From assembly GCA_036877525.1 (NCBI GenBank), contig JAZGTH010000041.1:2758001-2822000 (forward strand): DNA of 64,000 nucleotides, written 5' to 3'. The DNA comes from Chromobotia macracanthus (lineage: Eukaryota; Chordata; Actinopteri; Cypriniformes; Botiidae). The position numbers and the translations under genes are program-made. This document shows, in pieces, positions 1 to 13,200 of this stretch (position 1 is its first letter; each line of letters starts with the position of its first letter). The notes beneath the pieces were generated by a model. It saw nothing but the letters and a program-made list of their open reading frames with translations. It had not been told where the DNA came from and did not search any database.

Positions 1-1110
1 AGAATCCGTCAGTAATGAGCATAGCTGGTGTAAACAAGGGTAAAAGCAAGTCCTACTTGCTTTGTAAATCCACAGATTAAGCTCTTCCTGTTTCCCTGTT
101 TGAATGTCGAATGCAGACCACTGCTGCATGCTGATATGGGAGAGTTATATTCTCTCACACAAATTGCAGAACATACACGCTAGTTGGCCCTCAGCTGGTA
201 GTCTGTCTGGTGTATTTAAGTGCAACTTTTTTTGCCCTGATGCAGGCGACACCACAATTGTCTCTCCTCAGTGCTAGTTCTTTGGTGTCGGCTTGGTGTG
301 TCCCTACCCTAAAAAGCATCACCTTTGTTCCAGCAGGTCACATTAGTCAAGCCAACAATCAGCTGATGTTCATCTGATCACATCTAGCAATAAAATGCAG
401 ACACACATCAGAGTAGTTCTTTTTAAGTGCTCCATTAATGTATTCTCTCAGCTGCCTCTCTATTGCTTTTAAACACTCTTCTCTGTTCTTCTTAACATTG
501 ATGCTCTCAGGAATTTTAGACTTGCAATCAATTGTAAGCCTATCTTCAATGTGTTATTGTACCTAGTTCTCAGTATACCAGCCCATTAAATACCTATCCC
601 ATGAGAAAATGCAAAGAACTGTTAAATGAAAGCGACCACACCAGAAATGCAGTAAACATGCAAGTTTTGTGAGTTACTCTTTCAACACTTCCTGCTCTAG
701 GCAGGACTAAACGATCACCACACAATCAGACATGCATCATGATTATTGAACAGTCTCTGAGAATTGTGAACAGTGCATTTCTTTATCCTATGGTGGACAC
801 AACACTGTGCTGAGAAAGAACTCATCCATTTAGTAGAGTTGGACTGTTTATTATGTGTTAATGCATATACAGTATGTGACAGTATACAGTATCTCCTCAA
901 TTTAAACTGGATTGTCCTGGTCTCTGATCTTAAAGTTAAGATAAATATTGGCCCTTTTGGGAGATTTGTGTGTGTGTACTTGTATAAATAAGCTTTGTGA
1001 GGGTTAGGTTTAGGGAAAGGGGATAAAAAATTTGATTCACTCATAAAAATGGACAGTCCCCAAAAACAACATATGTATGTGTGTGTGCTTGTGTGTGTGT
1101 GTGTACCTAC
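1..1110. other. part of the last visible hephl1 intron
   Basis: I see no reading frame resembling the expected terminal domain 6 segment and no RNA gene. A short GT run lies at about 1080-1104. The sequence is otherwise unremarkable intron. Confidence 0.5.
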
Positions 1111-1250
1111 TCTGTAAATGAAGCTCTGTGCATGGAAGTGCACAGTGTGCATGTCCAGTTCATTCCCCAGTCCTAACATATACCACTCTGTCTTTTCTCC
1201 CTCTGTCATGTTTAACCCATGCAGATTACCATACAGCTTTCCATTAATAC
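1111..1250 (-). CDS. hephl1: hephl1 exon 17: domain 6 with trinuclear-site histidines
   Basis: Acceptor CTCTTCCTTAG. It encodes INGKLYGNLHGLNMTEGEK, WYMLGLGNELDMH and HTVHFHAQSFIYR. The three His of HTVHFH are type-1 and type-3 copper ligands by homology. The donor is GTAGGT at 1110 (phase 0); a second GT at 1106 is possible. No following exon was found before the window edge. Confidence 0.87.
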
Positions 1251-4200
1251 CTAAGGAAGAGAGTCAGTTTAAGTTTTAATTTCTTTTTTAATCTTGTTAC
1301 ACACTAAATTACACACACTTACTGTGCATTTTGTTGCTCTCCATGAAGTCTGCATTATGTTTTTCAAATCCATCAGGTTTCGTCCCAAGATACTTTTGAA
1401 TATTTTCATCCAGGTAGTGGGATTTATTTTCATCAAACACCATGAAGAGGAGGGCAAACTCTTTATTAATATCCTTTCTACGTCTTTTACTATTCAGTGT
1501 GTTTTTACGGCACACTATCAGTGGACCAACCAAACCACTCATCAAGTCCTAAAAAACAAGCACACATGAAAAGGGTGTATTCTTGGGTTCCCTGTACTTT
1601 TATGTATATTCTAATCATCATTCATAATGATTAATTTCAACTGTTTTTTATTAATGACCTTTATTTGTTACCTTTACCGTATTATAAGATGTCATATGTA
1701 TGTTATCTGAGTGGTGCCTGATAGTCTGATTAGCAATAACAGTGATTGTTCATTTAGCCTGGCTCCCAGAAGAAAACTAGTCATAAGACACATGAGAACC
1801 AACGGCATTCGAAGTTGATAGGTGCCACCATATTTGAAATTAGCACTCTGATTTGTTTGTTTACATGGATATGTGATGTATTGATTGCTTAATGAGTTCA
1901 AAATATTAATCACTTTTTCACAAATATTTTGTTTCACTTCAGAAGACATTTATTAACCCCCTGGAGACATATGGATTACTTAAAAGTAAAAGTATATTGT
2001 TTATGTGCACTGTACCTCCAAATAGCTGGCAGATGAATAGTAGGCAAATGTTGTGCAGTTTGGATCACTGGGGCCTGGACCAGATCGTTCTGGAATGGTC
2101 CAGTTGTATGTTAGCACATGACCTAAAACACACAAACATGTACACAGAAACATAAAATGCAACAATACCCCCACACAGTAAAACAATTTAGACATTTTTT
2201 TAAATTAACAAACCTGGTTGAACACCATACTGATGGACAGTGGTCTTTACTTCATGGGCATGAACAGAATATGGGCGGCTGGCATTGTTTTTAAATACAA
2301 CCTGAATTCTTTCACCAACTTCAGCTCTAATAATGGGTCCTGCAAACAAAAGAGAGCACTTCAGAAATCACATAACTAAAGAACTGAAAAAGAATGACAT
2401 TCCAATTTTAAATCTTTTTTAAACAGTAATCTATATATGTATAACTGATGTTTTGCAGTATTATTATCAATAACTTGCACCTCCATATATTTGAAAAATA
2501 GATTTTAAAATGAATTAAGAGACCTATAGAAACATATGACCATAACCAAATCTGTAAATAAATAATTTCAAGAGAAACAGTTTACATCTTATAAGTCAGA
2601 TATGCCATACCCATTATTCCTAAATGCTCCTCCTCTGCACTCCTGTGTTTCTGTTTAGTGAAAGTCTCATCTACATATTCACGAAAGACCACCTTTTTAT
2701 ACTCAGCACCAATCTGACTGGGTGAATTTTCTAGGTAAATATTTCCAGGGCTAAGAAAACAGAAAAACAGAAAAAAGAAATGTATGTGCCAAATGCATCT
2801 TCTTGCAAGAAATGCATTCAAGGTATGATCTTTTTTTATCAGTATATTTTCCTTTAGAATTAAACCCACAACTGTTGAGCTGCTAAAATAATGGCCTACC
2901 AATTAAACTACAGGAACTGATTATAGAGGAAAAAGGAACATATAATGTTTTCATTATTGACACTCAGTCTAAATAAGCACTTTAAGTGAAAGTGTGTGTA
3001 TACCTTTTCCCCAGTATAGTATTGTGTTTTTCTAATTCCCACGTACGGTCTGGGGCGTAATTCCATACAACTTCCTCTGCTGCTATGTAGTAGTGTATAT
3101 CAGGTGTGAAATGTTCTGATGTGGGAGTCTCTGCTGAGCACGACTTGACCTTGTAATGATGCCGCATACCTGCATGGTAGTGATCACCTGTACGACAACT
3201 CAGCTCAAACAAACCTAAACATAGAGGGTAAAATATGTTTTTTAGATGTTTACCATCAATGGTGTTATATTCTGTGTATTTTGCTTGATGTATTAATCAT
3301 CTATTAAATTCAACGTAATTTATATAGCGCTAATGCCAATACACACTATTTCAGAGTAGCTTTACAGAATAAAATATTTCTGCACAATGTTTTAAGATAA
3401 TCTAATAAAACAGTGATAAAAAAAGCTTTTCATATATGCCCAGACCTTACATCTGTTTGTCAAAGCATCTTCTCTAGTTTTTTGTAGAAACAGTGTCATT
3501 CAAAATCCCATGGACATGATGGGGTAATTGTTTTTAATGTCTACTCAACAAGTGTTATTCATTAGCATTATTCTGTTGTAGCTGATCAGGTTAATAGTCA
3601 TAATTATGTTGGCTTGACATAATTATGATGGCTTAATTATGTTTTCCAGTTTAAAAATAATGTATTTACATATATAATAACTACACAGGAGGTATACAAA
3701 CAATAGGATATCAACTGACCACACTGTCAAAACATGTTCATGTAGATTTGTCTTATATAACATTAGGAAAATCAGGTCTTATCTCCCTGAACATGCAACA
3801 CAGTTCCTTGTCCAGGCCCTTGTCATTTCTAGGCTGGATTACTGCAATGCTCTGTTGGCCGGCCTTCCAGCACACTCAAACCACTTTCACTGATTCAGAA
3901 TGCAGCAGCGCGGTCTTGGTCTTCAAAGAGCCCAAAAGAGAACACCTCTCCTCATTTCCCTTCACTGGCTAGCAGTTGCCGCACGCACCAAATTCAAATC
4001 TCTACTCTTTGCATATAAAACTACTACTGGCTTATTTGCAAGGGATCATGTTTATCAAAAAACCAAGAAAAGCAAAAAGTATTAGTTGAGCTGCTTACCG
4101 ACCATCATTGTTTTGTATTATGCTATCAGAAATAGAGATAGAAACTTACAGCAAAAAGAAAATGCAGAAAAGACTAACAATAACAGAAATATGCACAGAG

Positions 4201-7200
4201 CTGCTGTTGCAAGCTACCCCGAGTTTGGCACCATCTATCATCATGCTAGCAGATGACAACACATGCTCATATCAACACAACATCACGTAAGAATATGCTG
4301 ATGTGATCCAGTAGACTGCAAGTGACCTATTAGGGGACATGGAAAACTAATAATGCAATGGTTGGACAAACATTTTATGACCCTGCACCTTCCACAGAAG
4401 TATATATATATCAGGATGTGAAGAGAATTTCAACCAATATAACAAATGTTTCAGGAAAAAAATCTACCTACCCTGCCTTTAAGCTGGAGAGGCATCATTT
4501 TTTAACATGATATGAGTAGTTCACTGTATTATTTTATGTTGCATCATAAAACATATGATATATGCTTCAGCACAATTACAAATTCAGACATAAATGCAAA
4601 GCATACTGTCCTACATACCCCAACGTAAAACCACTGTTACATACCGTTATTGTCTGGAGTCATGTTAACCGTCACTGTGGTATGGGGGAAGAGATTAAGA
4701 GTGTCACGGTTTGTTCCATCCCGTTCAAATGTGTTGCCCTGGAAATAAATACCATGTATATCCACTTCTGTGCCCAAGCCAAGTGTGTGCCACACAACAT
4801 GTTCACCATTACACAACTCCAGACCAAGAAGGTTTCCATACATATAGCCATTCACAGCTGAAAAATGTAAACATGCTGAAATTAATCAAAATACTGTAAA
4901 ACAAACTTTTGTGAGAAAGAAATGACATTATGAATAAATAAGCATATGTGTACCGTGCATCTTATTGCTTTCCTGAAACTCTTCATCATTTGGGTTTGAT
5001 TTAGGATTGCCAAACTTTTTAATGTTGTCCTCAAGATACCAGCTTTTGTTTTCATCCATCACAGAGAACAGCAGAAAAAATTCATGCTGAACTTTTTCAG
5101 CATGCTTCATGCACACACCCATAGCATGAAAAGATGCACAAAAGACAATTTTGAAACCAACTGATTTCTCTTGTCCAATGGAATGCATTACACATATTGT
5201 CTGTGTAGGCCTATGTGCGTTTCTTACCTGATGCCCACTACGATCAAGAACACCTTGTTTGCACACTTGTATGGGCCCAGTTAGGCCAGAGTTAGTGTCA
5301 CGAACAGGATCAACAGAAGAATAATACAAGTATGAAAGACAGGGAGGGTCACTGTCAGATGGGCCTTCTGTTACTTTCCAATGATAGGTGAATTTTTTAC
5401 CTGGAACCACAGAAGCTCCATCTTTCTGAGTACCTGAAGAAAATACAAGTGCATTTTTTATAAAATATCTAAAACTCAAAATTTTGTCCTTCACCTTACT
5501 CCATGTTAATTTATGGATCAATATCACATCAAATCTTCTAAAAAGTCTAGTTAAAAAAAGCACATTTTTTAATGCCAAATTTTATCATGTTTTTTTTTTA
5601 AAAAACCTATACATCCGTTTTAATAAACATTTTTTTAAAGCTGCATTTTTTTGCCTTTCTATCGCCATGTTTGCTTGAAATATAAAAATGCAGATTACTT
5701 TACATACTGTTCATAATATTGAAGTAAAACTGACTTTTCCCAGAAAATTTGATCCAGCATCATTATTATAAATGTTCTGTTTTGAAGGGTAAGTTACTGG
5801 TGTATGTGCTTGTTCAATAACTGACTTTTATTCATATTTAACCAAAAAGGAATAGATTGCAGCTTTAATGGCTCTAAAAGTGTGTAATCAAGTAAAAAAA
5901 TTATGTTTCTTTGCATGTATATGTGAGCGCCCCACAAAAAATCTAAATAACTTTTACTTCAGAAATGTAAAATGTTCATCCTAGAAGAGACTTATTGAAG
6001 TGATTTTTCAATAAACTGCAAAATATAGTGTTCAAAATAGATCTGACCAAAAATGTCTTTGATCCTTGTGTTTTTAATGTCTAACTCAAACTTCAAAGGA
6101 ATACTTTACCCCAAAATGAAAATTCTCACATAATTTACTCTCATGTCAACTTGGGTGCGCATGACTTTTTTTTCAGCAGAACACAATCAAAAATATCACT
6201 TTTACATGGTGTTTTAGTACACGGCAGTGTGTACACAACCACCCTATAATGATAAATATCCACCTACTCCTTTTTAAATACCTATAAAACCTCAAAAGCC
6301 TCAAAGAGCAAGTCGTTTTTGTTTTTAGCTTTTAGCATAGTTCACAATGTGACGTCACATTGCTTATAGCATAATTTCCATCCTAAGCAAGTTGCACACT
6401 GTCCGCCATAGTCTCCACGCCAGAGCAGCTGTAGTAGTTGTAGCTGTAGCAACTGTAGTAAAGTTAAATAGTAATCTATTGACCTAACATTGGCTGGCCC
6501 GACCAGAGTCTTAACTACGCTCTGCTCTCAGGCACTGAATGGTTCTCCCGGTGTGTGAACATTTGCAGACAACAATATATTCTGTTTTAAAAGATGTGAC
6601 ACTACACTTTTCGGTGTTCGGTGTGTGTGAATGCTTTTATTTTATTGTTTTTTCAGTTTTGTTGTTTACGATGTATCTGATGAAGCATGAGCTGTAAAGT
6701 CTCAGCCCTTTACTTGGAAAGGGGGTGGGGCACAGCAGCTCATCTGCATTTAAAGATACACATACTGTTTCTGGTTTCTGCTCTCACCCAAAAAGGAGCT
6801 ATTAGAGCATGGTATAATAAACAATATGTGTGGTGTTTTGAGGTGAACTGTCACATTCTAGGGACACTAAGGACTTATATTACAGTTGGTAAAAATCACC
6901 TAATAGGTTACATTTAAATAATATACTGGCTCTTTATAACTTTATAAAGTTTATAAACTTTATAACGTCATTGAAATGCATGAGATTTTGAAGCTCTGCT
7001 AAATTCATATGTGGTGCCATGTCAGTATCTTTGAATGTTTTTGGCTCTTGCATGTCAAGTAACTAGTCATAATATGGATCATGACAAAAATGTTGAGAAT
7101 ATATTGAGACCAATGGGATTCAATGCTATCGACATGCCATCATATTTGAATTTCGCACTCTGATCCGTTTCCTTACATAGATCCTTACATAGCTCAAAAT

Positions 7201-10200
7201 GTTAATCGCTTTCTTTTACAAATGTATCATTTCACTTCAAAAAACATTTATTAACCCACTGGAGTCACATAGATTTTTTTTAATTATGAAAGGAAGTACC
7301 TTTGACGCTTTGAATCTCTGGCACAATTCAATTTTTTTTAATAATGAATTGTTTGTTTAAAGCTATGATAGAATACACATTTTTCACTTTTAGTTATTTA
7401 TGTGTCTACCTGTAGATGTATATTACTTACCATCCTGATACATAGCTCCTTCATATACTTTCTCATAATGCAAACCATGCGGCTGAATGCTATATTCCCG
7501 TGTAGCATTGTTAAGGAAAGTTACAATTATAACATCACCAGTCTCTGCCCTGATGACTGGACCTAGGGAGAGTAGAGATGACTGATCACTCACCATATCT
7601 AACATAGAATGTTTACACTACATTGATATAACTGTGCTTAATGAAACTCAGGATGTGTCAGATCTAGGGCATATAACTAATGTGGATTTGTGAGGATTTT
7701 ACCTAAAATACCAAGATGCACATCTGAGCCCACAATGTGCATTTTGGAAGTAAATGTTCCATCTGTGTATGCAACGTATCTGACCTTCAGGTATTTTCCA
7801 CCAAGTTTACCACCATCACGACTGAAGAACTCTTCTGAGTCACTAAAGGGAAAGAGAGACATTAACCAGAAAATTGTATGACAGCATTCATAATATATAC
7901 AAGTTATTGAATGCATAAATATTCCCTGTAACAATGAACCAGTCCAACATTAAGTTTAATAAATTAAAATGAGTGACACAAATGCAGAGAAATTAAGAAA
8001 TGAGATGCTGGACCACATCAAACACCAAACAACAAACAGAACAACCAACTCAGGAAACACACAGGTATACATACACAAGGCAATAAAGGAAAACTAGACA
8101 CAGGGAGAACAGTTAGGGCAGGGCAACAAGGACAGAACTACAAAATGAAGAGAATACAAAATACAAGTTTACAAATAGAAAGGCAGAGATATAACAACCC
8201 CACAGTTAATACCTGAACATATAAGACCACCTTTAGCAGCAATTAGATGTGTGATAATAAGCTTTGCATAACTCATACTGGAATATTTTACTTTTAAAAA
8301 TGAAATTCTCCTTCCACAAGATAAAACTGAAATATTTTTACAATAAAAACAGAAGTTTTTAAATTTGTGTTTTACCTGTTTGGCTCAGTAAGTGATGCAT
8401 TGTTCATGTAGTTCACCCCTGAAGGGGCATAGTCCCAATATTCCTCCTCAGCAGCAATATAGAAATGTCTCTCAGTGCCAGCAGCTTCTGTTGGAGAAGC
8501 TGCAGAGCCACAAACCGAGACTTCATAGAAACCCTGCATACCCGCTGATCAAAACAGACCATAAAATAAAGTTACAAATTAAAGTAAAATTTTTTCAAGA
8601 AACTTCTTAGTTACGAATAACTTCTCAGTACCTAAGATATTGAGAACAAGACATTATTAACGTATGCTATGGGGGAAACCCTTTTCCTGTGTAATCCTGA
8701 AACTATGCTAGGTAATGACAATTCCAAAAAATTGCCAAGTAGTGATTGTGACATGGCGTTTTGGATATATAAGGCTATATAAGCCTGTGCAATTTACCAC
8801 AGTCAATTTTTCGACTAATGGATGTACAGCTTAAGTTTTGAACTGTCAAGTGTGCTCCACATACACGCAGATGCCCGACCTGGGCATAACATATTATTTG
8901 TCATCTTTTTAAATAATGTAAACAAATATAACATGTTTAAATAATTACAAACTCATTTGCCTTGACCTAATAAAGTTAGTTAAGACATACAAAGACAGTT
9001 TACAAACCCTGTGGGAATGGATTGCGAAAGTGCATGCATGGATTATGAATTTGTGGGTACGGTTAAAAAAAACGAAGGTACTATTTACAAAATGTGAGCA
9101 CACAGATTGGAAATTCGTGGGTACAGTTTATTAATCCATGCGCACGATTTGTTAAACCAAGAGGACAGTTTAAGAATTTGTGAGTACGGTTTATAAACTG
9201 AGGGGACAAATTGCAAAACCATCGTCACAGATTGTTTTTTTCCCTACAGGTGACTTCCAGGGCTCCATAGGCCGACACCTCTGTAGTCTGATGGCCAAAA
9301 ACAGTGAGACTCAGGAGGAGCTTCCCACAGACATTGCACACTGCACTTACTTGTACTTATTTGTACTTACTGTTACATACTTTTCATTTCCACTCACATC
9401 AATTTATACTTTAGTTGTAAATATTTACTTAAATTTGCTATAAGTTTTTATATTTTAATTTTTTTTCATATATCTTAGTTCTTTTTTTATACTTTAACTA
9501 CTTTTAGTACTTTAACTATCTTTTTTTTATTTATGTATATTTTGCTCATAGGATCTATAGGGTTGGCCAATTTAATTTCAAGTTGTATATTTATATAACT
9601 GTGCTTATGACAGACCAAAGTTTTGAATCTTGAAAAGAAAAAAAAGACAGAAAAAGATAATGTAACTGTTACTACCTTGTACATGATCATTGACTTGACA
9701 ACTTAACAACCATTTTCCTTTTGTCCTCGGGATCATTGTTGCAGTGACAAAAGTGGCAGGAAACAGGCTGAGAACATCTTTGCGGTGCCCACAGTTCAGG
9801 AGGGTGTGCCCGTGGAAGTAGGCAGAATGAATGTCCACCTCGTTGCCAACACCGAAGAGATGCCATGACACAGGACGCCCCACACACACCTCTGGTGCAG
9901 GTAAATTACCAAAAACATAGCCATTTATTGCTAATGTCAAAGATAAGAAGGGAGTGAAAATAGTTATTAGACTTTTTATTACTGTATACTATTATTAGAC
10001 AAATCAATATTTTTGTCTAATTTACTGCTTGGAAATTAATATTACTGAAAAAGTCTGCATTCTAGATTGCAGAGAACTTTAGAAATGAAAAAGAAAATTA
10101 AAATGTTCAAAATGATACTGTAAAATGTAACAGATACAAGAGGGTACTTTTTCATTAGTGTGTCAAGGGTCAGTTGTCAGGTGTGGCTTTTTGATAAAAG

Positions 10201-13200
10201 TAGATAATGGATATGTATGCAATATATGAGGTAAAATGCAGATAATAGCTTGTAAAAAGCTTGTTGGGCAAAACATTTGTCAATAAATAAGCTTGAATTG
10301 CGAGTTGTTACATTTTTTCTTTTATATTCCTACCACAATTTCCACCTGCAAATTTAAAGTGTGAATTTAACCATGAAACATCCTGAGACTTACAGTGCAT
10401 TTGGTTGGACTTTCTGAACTCCTCATCCGCATTTGTTATGAGGTCATTAGTTTCATTTAGGTCAGAGCAGAATTTTTCAACATTTTCTTTCAAGTACCAG
10501 CTCAAATTTTCATCCACCACACTGAACATTAGAATGAAATCTTCAGCCACATCAGAGCGCATATGGCCATTAGAGTCCAGGATGCCTAAGAGAGGCCAAA
10601 GGTAAAGATACTGAGAGACAAATTATGAAATTAATAAAGTTTTTGAAGAAATGTAAGCACAGAACTTAGAAGTAGAATTTGAGGCAAAATGCAATGTTTC
10701 CTGCTGTGTGTACATAAGTTAATTATAAGAAATTGTTTATTTGGGTTTTCATGCATGTTACCTTTCTTGCAGGTAAGCAGAGCTCCTATAAGTCCTGACG
10801 CAATGTCTTTCGGTGCATCAACATGTGAATGGTAAATCCAAGTAAGGCAGCTTGAATCAGCATCAGTGGGAGAATACTCTGGTTTGACTGTCCAGGTGTA
10901 TGTGTAGTTCTTATTTGGTGACACTGCATCATCACACTTTTTATGCCCAAATGTACCATCTGGATAAAGTGCCCCTAAAACACAAAATAAGAATTGTATT
11001 CAAAAAGTGGAACACAGAGAGTTCATCTTAACTGACCAGCTGAATTGCAAATTTAATGTACTATGAACAGAAGTTTAATGTACTATGCACATTAGGGCCA
11101 TGAGTTTCAATATGCCTTGCAAAATCTGCAAATGTTGCAAAACCAACCAAAAACAAAGTTGCAAGGCAAACATAAAAAACTAGCCCCACCAAAAGCCGAC
11201 AACACACCGCAAAGACTATAGACAATGGCCAACCAGGAAGAATGTTTTTTGATAACATGAGTAGAAACAAATTTCACACACCAGCCAGTGACTGTGATCT
11301 GTACAGTGACTTTGTCTCCAAATCAGACAAATAAAAGAGTTTCCCATGTAATTGAAAATGATAAATGCATATTTGCAGTGGTGTCTGGAAGGAGGGCTCC
11401 GAGCTCGGAACTTGGCTCGAACCCAGGGTACTCCCCCATTCTTGACTGTGGTAGATACCAGCCAAGAGTAAGGCGATGGGGTGGCAGAGGGATGCTGCAA
11501 AACTGTCACGGGACAGAGGTAAGGGATGGCTTTAATATGCACTCCTGCTTGTGATAATGAAGAGAGTATTCTTCAAGAGGAATAAGATTGTTACTATTAA
11601 AAAACAGAGAATTGTGTGGGGCTGAGAAATCGATTATCAAGCATTTTCCCTGAAAATATTCTAGTGGTCACACCGATGACCTGATATGAAAGCATTCAAA
11701 AGGAGGCATTTTTAAAAGGGCTGATCACGAAACCAGGCTTGAGTTCTTTTTTAATTAGCTTGCCCACTATTTTAGATTCTGTTAGAGTGGATTGAATACT
11801 ATTGCAGGTTATATTTTAAATTGGGATGGATTTGAGACCAGGATTAAAGCTGTGTTTGAGACCAGACAACAGATAGTTGGTACAGTTAATGTCAGGGTGA
11901 AGAGACAGTTCAAAAGCCAGGTGATACATATTCAATCAGAAGAATGTTTATTCAAAGATTTTTGCACTGGACAACTACAGTGGGTGCGCAGCAAAAATTA
12001 GAGATGTGGAGGTAGCGAAGCCACTGCCTCTTACATTTCCCCTCATTAAAATTGCAGACCTGTCTGTTCCATGACGAAGAAAGGATCTTGCCTGGGGAGT
12101 TAACAGTTGTGGCCTACTGGTAAGTGAGTTGGGTTTGTGATCAGAAAGTTACTCGTTCGATTCCAGTGCTGGCAGATAGCAACTAAAGTGTCTTGAGCAA
12201 GGCACCTAACCCCCAATTGCTCCCCAGTCACAGTAGTGTGCTGCCAACTGCTCCGGGTGTGTGTGTGTTCACGACTTGCAGTGTGTGTTCACTCCTCACC
12301 AGTGGTGGGTCTGACAAATATGTCACTTTCACTTTCAGGTGGGAAAGATAGATTAATTTGAAGTCGTAGTCAAATTACTAACTGACCTTCAAATTGTGCA
12401 TGATATATTATGGCAGCCAAAGAATACCCTGTTGTGGGGATCAGTGTCCAGGACGCCCCAATAGGGTCGCTGATTCCACTGGGCAATGTGGATGGTGCAT
12501 TTAGCTGAAAACAGCTTATGGTATGTTTAAAAATGACTGTCGCCTTAGGACAGCAGTTTAAAGAAGGAAGGGACAGGGGTTGCAGCTATTTGCGGGGGCA
12601 AACTCATGTTCGAAAAAAACGGCCCCCAAGAGGGATGGAGGAACAGGTAGAAGAGAAGGGGTTGAGTGGAAGGAGGAAAAGGTGGTGTCAGGGCTTGAGC
12701 CGGTAGCCACTAGAGACACCCTCACACTAGGGAATGCACTTGGAGTTGTGAGCCACTGATAGAATATGGGAGTAGTAGGAGGAAAACGATAGGCGGGGGA
12801 GGGGTGTGTGGTCTGGTAGGGAGAGAAGCTGGGGTGCGGCCCAGGCTGGCTGAGGGACTTCTGTAGCAGCGAGGAGCTGAAGGAGGACTTGTCACTGCGT
12901 GGAAGGTTGCTGGGGAAGCTGCAGGACATGAGACCTGGGTTTGGTGGGCCTTGTCTGGACAGGCAAATGGCACTGAGACAGAAGGAGAGAGGTTTGTTGA
13001 CTGGAGAGAGACATAAAAGGTGCTTTATTTAATCTGCGTGAAATGTGTGGATGTCAGGGTTTAGAAGGGCTTGTCTTAATGCTTTCATGGTACATTTTTC
13101 TATTGCAGAAATAGCTGGATGAGACAGAGTGCAGGCCGATGTGGAGGAAAATAGAGTGTGTCTCCTTGGTGGGGGTTAAGGTAGACCTCAGCATCTTGGC

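Noticed and set aside
715..1209. 164-codon minus-strand frame as a separate gene
   Set aside because: Only its first part is exon 17 of hephl1; after the donor it is intron read-through with a GT/AC run.
4928..5578. 216-codon minus-strand frame as a single exon
   Set aside because: Family alignment shows two exons with a 123-bp intron between them; the middle 41 codons have no match in the ferroxidase family.
9605..9675. Codons after hephl1 exon 5 in the same open frame
   Set aside because: They follow a good GTAGTA donor and do not match the family; exon 6 at 8544 continues the protein in phase.
12558..12929. 123-codon Ser/Pro-rich minus-strand frame
   Set aside because: Low-complexity composition from a purine-rich tract; no splice context or domain.
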